64,000 bases of DNA from Chenopodium formosanum (GCA_024500155.1 CM044877.1:13149501-13213500), one strand, 5' to 3'; shown: positions 33,614 through 43,954, counted from the first letter of the stretch. Numbers and translations are program-made. The notes: generated by a model not told the origin, from the sequence alone.

Positions 33614-36165
33614 TCATTTCTCTTCATCGTCTGAGGGAACTTCCTGCGCTTCGCCAGGACCAGGAAGCTCAGGCGCGGACGGCTTAGTGGAGTTGACCCA
33701 GGCTTCGAAGGAGGCAGGCTCTGGCTCTCCTTGCTCCCGCAAGTACACCACGTACTCGGCGTAGCTGTGCGCTAGTGCCCAGACGCGGTAATCTGTGTCT
33801 GGGTACAAGGCAGCCTAGGAAATCTTCATACGGGCGTCGTTGAGCCCGTCCACCCGCAGCATGGCCTGCAAAAAAGCAGGCGGTATAAGAATTACAGGCG
33901 AGGTAATTACTTGGAAAAAATAACATGGAATTGACAGGTTTCTTACCTCAGCCAGAAGGGATAGAATGCGTTCAAGATTCAACATCTCTATCCAAGGGAT
34001 ATTGTCCTTATCCCTCTTTCGGACGGCGTCCAGCATGGCCTTGGCGTGCTTCTGGACGTCTGGCCAGCGGGGAGATTGAGTTTGATCTGCACCACAATCA
34101 ATAGGTGATGAGTGCGAAACTAAGGCGGCACCTATTTGTATCCAGCTGTCTGAGGATGACGTCTGTTGGGAGTGGGATTTCACCCGTAAAGGCCACCCCA
34201 GCTTAAGCGGGGATTCAAAAGGGTTCTTACCTTCAGAGCCAGCCAAGCAGAAAACGCTTGCAGGCGTGGTGAACCCCGCGGCTGCTGAGGGGTTGACAAG
34301 ATCTAGGCACAGGCTGTCGCCTACTTTCTCGAGTCGCCCCGCTATCCGCATCGTCGTTGCCCCGGCTGAGGCGCCAGGAATGACGTAGAGGTGGAATTTT
34401 TTATTTTATTGAGAACAGCTGGGGCCTCCTCTCTTGCCCGTTTGAGATTTTTCTCAAACGATTTCCCAACTTCTCCCTCCTGTTAAAATAAACAAGTAAA
34501 GGTTAGTATCCGGGCAAGACAGTTTATAAAAATAAACTTATGAAAGGGTCAGGCGCTCAATACCTTGGCCCTGACCTCGGCCACAGCTTTCTCCGCAAGC
34601 TCTTTGCGGATGGTCGTAGAAGACCGCTGGGGAGTTTTTTCCGTCTGCAGCATGTTCAATGCTTCTTCTGCAAAAAGAAAGAAATTGGTCAACTTCATAA
34701 ATCAATACCGATAGAAAAGTACTACAGACGGTATGAACTCAGGTGCATACGTTTATTAAACATGTGCCCTAGCCCGCAGGCGGCTAAGAAACATTCATCC
34801 CTGAACCAGGCGCTCTTAGGAATCCAGTTCTTAGGAACTTTTATTGTTTCCCCGGTTGACAGAGTTGCGTCTGTGAGGCCGAAAAAGTCTGCCTCAATTA
34901 TTTTGTCAAAGTCTTCCTCTGGGATCCAGGGAAGAGCACACTTCCTGCCTAACAAGTCAGGCTTCTTATTGTACAGACGAAATTCATAATTCTCTCGTTT
35001 GGTTGGGGCTGACATCAGGAAGAACCTATGCTTCCAGCCATCGAACTTGGAGACCTTGTTCAAGGTCATCATATATTACAGCTGTGTGGTTAGAGTATAC
35101 CACGCTCTACAGCCGCCTAGGCTCCTGCTGAGGTAATGCATGCTTGCAAAAGCCTCCCAGCCGGAGTTAAGCCCTTAGAACTCGCAGGCGGCAACATACC
35201 CCAGAATGTTGGTCCAGGAGTTGGGGGTAAGTTGCCAGAGCCCCAGGCCGTAGCCTCTCAAAATTGCCTTCACCGCCTGGTGAAGGGGGAAGCAAAGGCC
35301 GGCTTTGAACGCCGCCTCGTAACAGCCAAAATAGTTGTTGGCGTTCTGTTGATCATCCCCCCAGGCGATGGTGCTAAGCTCAGGCGGCACCCGGATCTTA
35401 TACCCGTCTCCTAGCGGGTGCATTTTCTTAAAATTCTCTAAGTTCTCCCCCATCTCGATTCGGTCCTTGGAGGAGACGTGGATGCTGAAGGGATCGTCCT
35501 TCTCACTCCACTTTTTCCTTTCTTCCTCCTCGCTATCCGGAAGAGGGGGCAAGTCATCGCTGCTCTCGGAGGTAGAGGCGGAGCTGTCACTCTCCGTCTC
35601 CCCCTCACTTTGGTCCATGGGGGCAGAGGCGGGATCGTCGCCGCCTCGTTCACATTCCTCTAAGAAAGAGTCAGCGGGGGTTTGAGGGGGCGCGCGGAGG
35701 GGATTTCTCTAGAGCCGTCTGATCTCCCTGACCAGACGTGTCTCCCTCAGGCGTTTGGCCGCCTGAGCCTTCGCCTCTGTAATTTGGATCATTGGCCATT
35801 GTCCGAGCCATGGTGTCCTACACAGACACATAACTGGTCGGAATCCATGGCAAAGGGTGGTCCCAACACCCCGAGCCGGCACTCCTAGTCCTAGACTCAG
35901 CCGTCCCTGGTGACCGGCTGGACTCTAACCTAGGTTGTGCCGTGTGTGTTGGTGATGCATCCATTTATTGCTAGAAATATGTTCAAGCAGTGAAAAAAGA
36001 AAAGAGCTGAGAGAGACAGAGACGGTACCTTTAGATTTGGTATCTGAAGGAAGGCGGGTCCAGCTGGGTTGCGGAAGAACAAAGTTTCTTGCTTGCACCT
36101 GACTCAAATAGATGACTTCTGCTCTCTCAAAGTTTTTCTCTCTAGAAAATTTTTGTAAAGCGTAC
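33614..36165 (-). pseudogene. Tat antisense gene, multi-exon, Transposase_28-like
   Basis: It runs on the minus strand, opposite to gag-pol, from a TATA box at 36187. An acidic start (MDQSEGETESDSSASTSESS at 35618) leads into FGCYEAAFKAGLCFPLHQAV and LWQLTPNSWTNILGYVAACEF, which resemble the Pfam family called putative gypsy type transposon (Transposase_28). After a stop at 35177-35175 the same frame continues through WKHRFFLMSAPTKRENYEF. Later exons have good splice sites: about 34667-34564 (LNMLQTEKTPQRS), from 34479, 34087-33948 (DNIPWIEMLNLERILSLLAE, then GTAAGA), and about 33868-33614 (YRVWALAHSYAEYVVYL, then an acidic end). Extra antisense ORFs are reported in Tat elements; their function is unknown. 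Confidence 0.7.
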
Positions 36166-36186
36166 AAAATTATGAGGGTAAAACGG

Positions 36187-36196
36187 CTATATATAG
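36187..36196 (-). promoter_or_regulatory. TATA box of the Tat antisense gene
   Basis: On the minus strand CCTCTATATATAGCC is a near-consensus plant TATA box. It faces into the antisense gene and away from the 3' LTR. The first clear acidic exon lies about 570 bp downstream, preceded by a pyrimidine-rich leader with possible introns. Confidence 0.65.
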
Positions 36197-36289
36197 AGGG
36201 TAAATACGGGGGCATTTCCGTAATTTACCTAGAAGGTGAACGGTTACTATGTAACGGTAAAATTACCGCCAACCGGAGAGTGACATGTG

Positions 36290-36335
36290 TCACAGATGCC
36301 ACATGGCATGCCACGTCACATCTGTGAGGGGCAAA
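36290..36335 (+). other. Stem-loop and polypurine tract before the Tat 3' LTR
   Basis: CACAGATG (36290-36297) and CATCTGTG (36319-36326) form inverted arms around GCCACATGGCATGCCACG. GAGGGGCAAA at 36326-36335 abuts the LTR and is the polypurine tract. Confidence 0.65.
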
Positions 36336-36827
36336 TGTTTAGGGTATTTTTACCCTGCCACGTGGCCCAATCAGAGGGGTGACACGTGTCAGCCGCAGAT
36401 TGGTCCAAAGTGGACCAATCCCTGCTTGACACGTGTCATTCCAGAGATAAAGGGGAAAAGGCGACCTTCAGGCCCAAATCCCGAGAACGCCGGAATACGG
36501 CGCAGCCCACCAATGATTAGAGTTCAGTGACCTAATCAGGGGCAATTCCCAATGACCCTATAAATAGGGCGATGTCCCTCATTTCGAGGGCACGTTTAAC
36601 CATTTTATTACACCTGCTTTCTCTAACATCAGAGAAACACCTGAGCTTGGAATCCGAGCAGATTCCCACCTAAATTTCCGTACCCTTTATTCCTTTTCAA
36701 GTTACTAACTTGATCGTTGGAGGCAGAGCACCACCCAACAGGTGTCTCCATTTGTTTTGCAGGTACAGCTCATCCCGGATCAGTCTTCGTGTTGTAACTC
36801 TCCCGAGGGACAAAAACACCCAAAACA
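36336..36827 (+). repeat. 3' LTR of the Tat element
   Basis: 492 bp, TGTTTAGGG to CCAAAACA. It matches the 5' LTR with about 13 substitutions and one inserted G. Confidence 0.95.
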
Positions 36828-36926
36828 CTAAGCATTTACGTTTTTTTATTAAAATGGAACTCGATATAAATAACTAAATATCTTTGGAAATGACACTAAG
36901 CTTTAGATTTTTATTTTTATAATAGC

Positions 36927-39567
36927 ATGCCTAGACGGCGGGTTCGCGATCTTTCCACTCATGGACGGCGTCAGGCTTTTCGGGAGGACACTCCCACGAT
37001 TCCCGAGGGTATGGATGATGACGTCTTAGAGTCTGAGCCTCGGGCCTCTACGGGTAGAGGTAGGTGGGCTCCACCTCCATGGACACCAAACTAATTGGTT
37101 TTCTGTCGTGAAAACCACGTTTCTCATCGTCCACTTGCCGCCATAGTCGACGACATGCTTCGTCATCACGGTTCTGGAGCCGGAGATTTAATTCCTTGAC
37201 TTCATCGGATTATCACGAGTGATCCTGCTACGAACGCCTTATGGGAATCAGCTGGTCTAGTAGACTTTTATTCGGCGATTGTAGGGTTTCGCAGCCCCCG
37301 GGGTTATTGTACGACAATTGTTCCCGCGTTGTTGGAGTATTTTTGGGATACTACCAACACCTTTCACTTTGCTTGGGTGTAGATGATAGTGACCCCTCTG
37401 GACTTTAGCATAATCAGTGGTCTACGCTTCACTGATCCGGCCGTAGCACAGATGTCTGATCTTTCTTGGGGAGCGGCTGAGCCAGCCGATTTTTAGGTCC
37501 GATCGTTCAACATATCAGGACTCAGCCAGTGTCTCGAGGTGGTCCTAGGAGCAAGCGACCAAAGTTGGCTTCGGTTCTGGCCCGTGGTTTTGATATGGAG
37601 GAGACATCACCTGAGCAGCGAGTGCGTATCTTCATTTTGATTCTCATTTCCATGACTCTTTCTCTTGATAAGAGTTCGTCTGCGCTCCTTTGCTACATTC
37701 CTTCTTTGCTTAGGATCACTGAGATAGGATCCTATAGCTGGGCCAGCCTTGGATATGCCGATCTTCTCTTGTCGTTAAGTCATGGTTGCAGGCAGCTGAA
37801 CGACGAGTCCCCTATCACTGTCAATGGTTTATGGAGAGTCGTAGAGGTGACGATCCTTTCCTTTTCTTATTTTATTTCCTCTTCTTGTTTAACTAACGTG
37901 CTCAAAGATTACTTTTCATTGCAGCTATGGTTCTACTAGTACTTTTTAGGATTGGCCCCTCGACGGCGTCGTGGAGCGATTCACGACTTCCCTGTCGGGG
38001 CCAGCTGGCGTAATTGAGCAGAGTCACGGGTGGAGTTTGTCTCTACGCTACGCGGGCTGCTACGCTGAGGCACTTCTTCTGTTGGTGTAAGAATTAATTT
38101 TGTAGCCCGTTATTTTCTATCTTGACATTATTTTCGGCGCTTCATTGCAACTTTTTATTGTTTTAAGGTTGCTATTGATGTCCAGTATCGTCCTTGGGCT
38201 GGGATGACTAATATTCCTGAGGCCTTGCAGCTTTCAGCGTACCGCACTATTTTTGTTGGCACCGGCCGCTTTGTCTGGTATATGGGGGAGCGTGTCATTT
38301 CGTCAGCACAGTGGTGATCGCTTTGTGGTGCCCTTATCTCCGCCGGAGTCGATGATTGACTCGCGCTTGCTTAGGGAGTTGATAAATAGGGGAGAGCGCT
38401 ACACTTTTCCTTGGCAGGAGCTTGTGCGTATGGAGGGCGATTATGCACAAGACTTGCTTCCCTTTTTGGCTCCTCCACCCCGTCTTCCTGAGGTATGATT
38501 TCTTTAGAGGAGTTTGTTGTTAGTCTCTGTTTAAATAGTCGAATAACTTGATTAATCGATCGTATTTTCAGACGTCTGTTCGCCGTGTGGGGAGGATTGA
38601 GATTCCACCTCAATCAGTCCGCTACACAGGGCCGATTGGTATTACCGAGGACCATATTGCTGACGCGCTGGGGGGTTTCTTATAGGCGCAGGAGTCTCTA
38701 CCTGATGTTTTTGAGCCGATAAGCTTTTGATACATTATTCATCCTTTTTAATACCGCTTGTTACTGGTTTTTCTCTTTGCTTTATTCTCAGCCTACTCAC
38801 CCGGAGATGATGGGCTTCATGAAGCTGGTTGATGCTTTGAAGTACTGCATCATCAAGCTTCGACGTGGCGCGAGTTGTCGAGGCGGTTCTGGCGATGTTC
38901 TTGAGGTATGTTCACTTTTTTATTTTTACCATGGTCTTTCGCCATTGACATCTTTTGATTTTTACCATTTATTCTGTCTTTTGCCATTGACATCTTTTGA
39001 TTTTGTGTCTTTCAGGAGCGACGGAGGTCCCGCTCGCGCTCGAGGCATAGAGGCTCGGACGAGGGGGAGCCTAGTCGTGGCAGACGATCTCCTGAGGTTC
39101 GTCGGTATTCTCAGTCTCAGCGGGAGCCTTAGAGTTCTCATCCATTTCAAAAGGCTCAGTGGTAGCAGCCTCATTCGTCCCAGCGCTTTTAGGGTCAGGG
39201 TCACTGGCAGCGACAGTCGTTTACACAGCCTTCACAGCCTGAGTTCAGGCCAGTTATCACTCTTATGGATCAGGGCCTATATTCAGCTCCGTCGTCTAGG
39301 GTTCCTCCACCGCTGTCGAGCTTGTTTTCAGTTCCTGTGTATGGGACGACGCCTCCACCGACGCTTCCTGTTTTTTTGAGTCAGTCTACAGCGTTTGCCA
39401 GTTGGATGTGTCCTGATTTGAGTTTGACTACTACTAGAGTTACAGGGCCTAGTAGGGATACTACTCCTCGTACTTGGATGATGGCGGGACTTTTTGGCTC
39501 ACCGTCCCCATATTCACGGGTTGGAGATGACACTGATTCTAACTCTTCTAGTTCTCCAGATTTTTGA
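36927..39567 (+). pseudogene. Ogre antisense gene 1: plant-mobile-domain-like, six exons
   Basis: Antisense to the Ogre pol. A leader exon ends at TAT|GTAAGT (25406) and an acceptor AATAG lies just before ATG at 36927. The leader intron (about 640 bp without the Tat element) is where Tat inserted. Plant mobile domain features are FWDTTNTFHFAWV, TPLDFSIISGLRF, LDKSSSALLCYIPSLLRI and IGSYSWASLGYADLLLSL. Introns with GT...AG ends are 37847-37924, about 38097-38167, 38493-38571 and 38906-39015. One more ends at 38791, where the donor GT seems mutated. The tail is RS-rich (RRRSRSRSRHRG), then Gln- and Ser/Pro-rich. Several stops and a frameshift in exon 1 mark it as decayed. Confidence 0.7.
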
Positions 39568-40133
39568 CAGAGGGTCTTTATTTGTACATACTGTGATGGC
39601 ACTTGACGCTGCTCATTTATTATGACTCATTTTGTTCATTATTCACAGTTTATGTATTTATTAGTGCATGTTAGTGTGTGCTTGAGACTCATTGTGTGTG
39701 ATTGTTTAGTTATTAATGACCCGACAAAAAAAACGTAAGTGGAGTAAGTGGAGGGTACAGACCTTCCCCAAGAGAAAAAAAAAATAAAAAGAAAAGAAAA
39801 ATATGAATAAGTTTTACAACTACTCCAAAATTTATATGTTTGGAAATGGGACGAGGTTTATAACTTCCCCAAAGAAAAGAAAATAATAATTGAAATAAGA
39901 GTAAAAAAAATAAATAAAAAAAAAATAATAAATAAAGATGAATAAAAATATAAAATAAAATGATAAAATGATAAAAATAAAAAAAAAAAAAATTAATAAA
40001 AACAAAGTTGAGAATTTTATTAGGAATGAAACTCTCGAAAAAAACAGAATTAAAAAAATAAAAGGTGAAGATAAAACACAAAAAAAAATTCAGATAGATA
40101 CAGGAAAAGGATAAAAAAGAAAACGCGCGGGCG
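39568..40133. other. Ogre intergenic spacer between the two antisense genes
   Basis: Downstream of gene 1 the sequence becomes extremely A-rich on the plus strand (39775-40120), with many AAAAATAAA and AAAGAAAA words. The long minus-strand frame here is an artefact of this composition. No coding motif is seen. Confidence 0.6.
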
Positions 40134-40224
40134 CCGTGACATGGCACCGTACACAGTGTCACGGCAAAATTTGCCGTGTCGCGGCACAAATTCCCGTGAC
40201 ACGGTGGAAATTTCCGTGTCACGG
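40134..40224. repeat. 20-bp periodic palindrome array upstream of antisense gene 2
   Basis: Five units centred at 40139, 40159, 40179, 40199 and 40219, exactly 20 bp apart: CCGTG-A-CATGG, CAGTG-T-CACGG, CCGTG-T-CGCGG, CCGTG-A-CACGG, CCGTG-T-CACGG. Spacers include GAAATTT and AAATTC. The array ends about 75 bp before the TATA box at 40297. Confidence 0.9.
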
Positions 40225-40296
40225 TGGGCGTATTCTATAACGGTGTGGTTTACGCGTATAGAAAGATAGATTTTGAGTAGTTCCGAGGGTTTTTGC

Positions 40297-40306
40297 TATA
40301 AAATAA
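40297..40306 (+). promoter_or_regulatory. TATA box of Ogre antisense gene 2
   Basis: TATAAAATAA, 77 bp before the ATG at 40374. This leaves room for a leader of about 45 bases. It lies downstream of the palindrome array at 40134-40224. Confidence 0.7.
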
Positions 40307-40997
40307 GATCAGTATACTCGTGATATGCATAATTACAAATACAAAATAATTAGAATTTCATATTTCAATAATAATGTCTCAGAATTTTAATAATACATTG
40401 CACAACTTGTCTTATTCTTTGACCAATGCTGACAAAAGAGAGTTGGAATTGTTTCATGTCAGGGGTTTACTAGCCTTGAGACATGTAGCGATTGAACATG
40501 ATTTTCTTAGGGCAACATTAGACTATTGGAGTCCAGAAACACATTGTTTTAAATTTGATTACGATGAAATATGTCTTCTGCCGGAGGAATTCGGTGTCAT
40601 CTTTGGATTTCCTGCCAGAAATCTCATTGCCATGCCTACCCTACGTGAGTATTATTACCAAGACTTTGAACGCCATCTGAATCTAACAGATCCAAATTTA
40701 AATAGAATTGTGTGTGGTAATGAGGTAGACTTAGAAAAACTTGCAAATTTATATTTCAATCGCCCTGTCTCTCAGTCTTATCATGTATATTGTAGAAGGG
40801 CTTATATTTTTTGCATGTTTAGCAAGCTTTTATTTGCAAACAGTAGGGTAGAACATGCTTGTCTAGCGTCTGTGCTTGAACATGTTGAATATGGAAGGTC
40901 TCCTATGCCTACGTGCCTTGGAGAAACTTTTTGCGGCATTGACGAAGCAAAAGCTGACCGAAACGCCATTAGGAAGGGCTCTCAAGTACTGCTGCAT

Positions 40998-41152
40998 GTA
41001 AAAAAATGCTCCGAGTAGCCCTCGTGACACAAAACAGGCACCGTGTCACGGTGGCCTTCTGCCGTGACACGGTGAAATGATTTTTTTGTTTTTTTTTTTA
41101 CTGATTTTTTTTTTTTTTTGTTTTTTTTTTTTTGTTTTTTTTTTTTTTGCAG
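40998..41152 (+). other. Intron of antisense gene 2, containing a palindrome array
   Basis: Donor CAT|GTAAAA; acceptor after a long T-rich stretch ending TTTTTTGCAG. Splicing restores the family motif across the junction (LLH then IWLMERL). T-runs dominate 41082-41148. Confidence 0.8.
41022..41072. repeat. Palindrome array inside the intron of antisense gene 2
   Basis: Three units centred at 41027, 41046 and 41067: TCGTG-A-CACAA, CCGTG-T-CACGG, CCGTG-A-CACGG. Spacings are 19 and 21 bp. Confidence 0.85.
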
Positions 41153-42189
41153 ATTTGGTTGATGGAGCGTTTAGAACTTTTTGAAGCCCCTGACGATATT
41201 GAAAAATATGGCCCTAACGATCTAGTCCGCAGGAAGAAGAATTACTCTGTGAACATGTCGTATGAGGATTGAAAGATTTTCTTTGCAAAGAGAGAATTTT
41301 CCATTCGTTGGGTGGTCCCTTGGTGGAGGCTTACTAGGATGGTTGGTACGAATTATACTCCGTATTGCCGTGTTCTTAGTATCTCAAGACTGACTTTTTA
41401 TTGTCCATCTCGACTGATGCGACAGTATGGACTTGAACAAGTAGTTCCACGCTATAACGATAGTCCTCGTGAAGTATCGTTGCATGAAAGTAACGTTCAC
41501 AAGTACGAGACTTATTGGATTGGAAGACTTTTGTGGACCGTTAATGCAAGTAACCAAGCTCCTCCTCCCTTATCTAGTGCATACAAGACATGGTTATATC
41601 CTAGAAGTAGAAGGGAACGAGTCGCATCACGCAACTCTGATGTGAAGAGCCGTCTTGGAAATAAGAAAGCGCCTCCTAAAGATCATCTAGGTCTAAGAAC
41701 ACAAGGGATTGAGTTTAAGACTCCTATAATTCCTAAAAGGAAGAATTATGTGAAAGGGAAGGGTAAGGAGAAGATGGTTTATAGAGATAAGCAACCAAAG
41801 AATTTTAAGAAAGGTGAAAGGGGTGAAAGTTCGACTAGGGGTGTGACGGTTAGGGCTACAAAAGACACATTAATGGTGAAGGCCGACCTAGTTGAAAAAG
41901 AGAAGGAGGTTCCTAAAGTGAAGAAGGATTAGATCAGTATTGCTTTGCTTTTATGATTTATAATTTTTAAAACAAGGCTCATTATGCCAATAATTGTAGT
42001 CACATTTAGTTCAATAATAATAGCATATTTATTTTCGCCTTAAATAAAATTTACAATGACTTTTTTTTTTAATTTATATATCTGAGTCAAGAAGTTGGAC
42101 GCAATGGAAGAAAAAATTAAAAATGTCGAACAAATAACTGAATTCGCAAAGACTGTGTCACTAAAAAAATTGGAAAGTCTGAAATTCCA

Positions 42190-42240
42190 CCGTGCCATGG
42201 TGGAAAATGCCGTGACACGTTGGAAATTCCCGTGGCGCGA
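42190..42240. repeat. 20-bp periodic palindrome array
   Basis: Units centred at 42195, 42215 and 42235, exactly 20 bp apart: CCGTG-C-CATGG, CCGTG-A-CACGT, CCGTG-G-CGCGA. Spacers TGGAAAATG and TGGAAATTC are nearly the same. Confidence 0.85.
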
Positions 42241-42274
<34 letters not shown>

Positions 42275-42285
42275 CTGCAGGTCCA

Positions 42286-42337
42286 CCGTGCCACGGTGGA
42301 TATTTGTCGTGACACAGTAGAGTTTCCCGTGGCGCGG
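42286..42337. repeat. 20-bp periodic palindrome array
   Basis: Units centred at 42291, 42312 and 42332: CCGTG-C-CACGG, TCGTG-A-CACAG, CCGTG-G-CGCGG. Spacings are 21 and 20 bp. It follows the 32-T run. Confidence 0.85.
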
Positions 42338-42373
42338 CAAACTTTCTTCTTTTTTTTTTTTTTTGCAATTCCA

Positions 42374-42424
42374 CTGCGCCATGGTGGACTGTGCCGTGAC
42401 ACGGTGGATAGTCCCGTGTCGCAG
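42374..42424. repeat. 20-bp periodic palindrome array
   Basis: Units centred at 42379, 42399 and 42419, exactly 20 bp apart: CTGCG-C-CATGG, CCGTG-A-CACGG, CCGTG-T-CGCAG. Confidence 0.85.
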
Positions 42425-42600
42425 CAACCCTTTTCCTTTTTTTAAGCTTTATTTTGTCATGACGCAAATGCGCGTATACTTGATTGACAGAGGAAGGATT
42501 TTATTTTTTAAAGTGGTCGGGCCCCCTTGAGGGGTTGCCTACGTATCCTAAAAAAGGAATCAGGACAAACGTAGCTTTATTGGGTCATGAACCCGTGCAA

Positions 42601-43690
42601 CTAGGCATAGAATTTCTTGAGTTGATCCAAGTTGGTTAAATTGTGGAAACCGTTATCATCTATGTCTACCAATTGTGCTGCTCCGCCAGACAAGATGGCT
42701 TTAACAATGTACGGGCCTGACCAATTTGGTCTGATTTTTCCTCTTGGATCCAACACATTTTTGCGAAGTGCCTTGAGCACCAGGTAACCTTCTTTGATGT
42801 TCTTAGTCTTGACTTTTTTATTGAAATGTCGCGCCATACGCTGTTGGTAGGTTTGGACATGATGTAAAGCTGCCAAGCGTTTTTCATCAAGTAAGACTAG
42901 TTCATCATATCTTGCTCTAATCCAATCAACTTCATCTAGTTGGCTTTCCAACGCGATTCGGAGAGAAGGGATTTCGAGCTCTATTGGTTGTACGGCTTTA
43001 ACTCCATAGACCAAAGAAAAGGGGTATCCGCTGTTGATGTACGAACAGAGGTTTGATAACCCCAAAGGGCGAAATGTAGCTTACTTGGCCAATCTTTGTA
43101 ATTTTCCGTTATCTTTTCGATGATAGTTTTCACATTTTTTTTGGCCGATTCAACCGCACCATTTGTTTGTGGTCTGTAAGGTGATGATCTGTGATGCTTT
43201 ATATGATATTTCTGTAATAATTCCGCGCATTCGGCTTGGAAATGCGTTCCATTATCACTGATCATCTCATGAGGTACCCCATAGAGGCATATGATATTTT
43301 TCTCAATGAATTAAGCTACGTGTTTCACCGTTAGCTTAGCATATGAGACAGCTTCGACCCATTTGGTGAAATAGTCGATTATTACGAGGATGAATTCATG
43401 CCCCCTTCTCCTGGTGGCGTTATCTTTCCAATGATGTCGATGTCCTAAGTAGAGAAAGGCCATGGAGAAGTATATGTATAGAGAAGTGAAGGCGGAACGT
43501 GCTGTAAATTTGCGTAGACTTGACACTTCATACATTTCTTGATGTATTCGTGACAATCTCTCTCCATAGTAGTCCAATAATAACCTTGTCGTTGAATCTT
43601 TTGGACCAACATCTTCGCATTCATGTGCGTTCCACATATACCGACATGAAGATTTTCCATGGTTCTGTGTGCTTTTTTCTTGCTATGCAT
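42601..43690 (-). pseudogene. Ogre integrase
   Basis: On the minus strand: zinc finger GICGTHMNAKMLV and CMKCQVYA; core DIDIIGKITP, IIDYFTKWVEAVSY, MISDNGTHFQAE and YRPQTNGAVESAKKN (D, D, E present). The C-terminal part has WSGPYIVKAI and ends LTNLDQLKKFYA. At least three frame changes or stops break it (near 43440, 43310 and 43020). It would insert the element's cDNA; here it is inactive. Confidence 0.88.
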
Positions 43691-43954
43691 AAGAGATTTC
43701 TCCCTATTACAGTCCTCTTGTGGAGTTATCCCCTGATGAGCACATACTGTGAGGCCAGGAGCCTCAAAGCACGGCGTGCCCTTTTATTAGTATTAGGGGG
43801 GGTATTCTCCTCTTGTCACGTAGTTAAGGATATCTATATACCATGGCTCTTCATCTTCTTCTTGCGATTCTTGTTCATCATCAAGTGCATGAACATAAGC
43901 CGGTTCATATCTTCATTCTATGGTCAACGGCATTCTGATTGTATCCGTTGCAAT

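Larger units (their letters stand above)
25952..36827 (+). mobile_element. Tat-type Ty3/gypsy element
   Basis: A 10,876-bp element with LTRs of 491 and 492 bp and a perfect TSD CTAAG (25947-25951 and 36828-36832). Plus-strand order: 5' LTR, primer site, gag, protease, reverse transcriptase, RNase H, archaeal-type RNase H, integrase, long 3' region with a minus-strand gene, polypurine tract, 3' LTR. By eye the LTRs differ by about 13 substitutions and one 1-bp indel (about 2.7%), so this is among the youngest insertions here. Gag and pol share one frame, interrupted by stop codons, and there is one frameshift before integrase. It is GC-richer than its surroundings. Confidence 0.95.
40374..41932 (+). 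pseudogene. Ogre antisense gene 2: DUF7745-like, two exons
   Basis: Exon 1 (40374-40997) opens MSQNFNNTLHNLSYSLTNAD and contains ELELFHVRGLLALRH, THCFKFDYDEICLLPEEFGV and IFGFPARNL. This resembles the DUF7745 family found with plant gypsy elements and is related in pattern to the plant mobile domain. A 155-bp intron joins QVLLH to IWLMERLELFEAP. Exon 2 (41153-41932) has WWRLTRM, YCRVLSISRLTFYCPSRLM and RQYGLEQVVPR, then a basic tail (RKNYVKGKGKEKM). The one visible lesion is a TGA near 41270 in exon 2 (SYED*KIFF). It lies opposite and just beyond the end of Ogre pol, so convergent transcription is expected. The function is unknown. Confidence 0.75.
41933..42600. other. Convergent region between antisense gene 2 and Ogre pol end
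   Basis: No convincing gene. It contains three palindrome arrays (42190-42424) and long T-runs: 42243-42274 (about 32 T, followed by CTGCAG) and another at about 42350-42364. The plus-strand open frame starting at 42095 (MDAMEEKIKNVEQITEFAK) runs through these repeats and is probably chance, or a decayed last exon. Confidence 0.55.

Noticed and set aside
39713..40222. 169-codon minus-strand ORF rich in Phe, Leu and Ile, like a membrane protein
   Set aside because: It is produced by an A-rich low-complexity stretch (39775-40120) read on the other strand, and it runs into the palindrome array.
42095..42445. Plus-strand ORF starting MDAMEEKIKNVEQITEFAK
   Set aside because: It consists of a short helical-looking start followed by poly-Phe from T-runs and palindrome units. 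At best it is a decayed exon.
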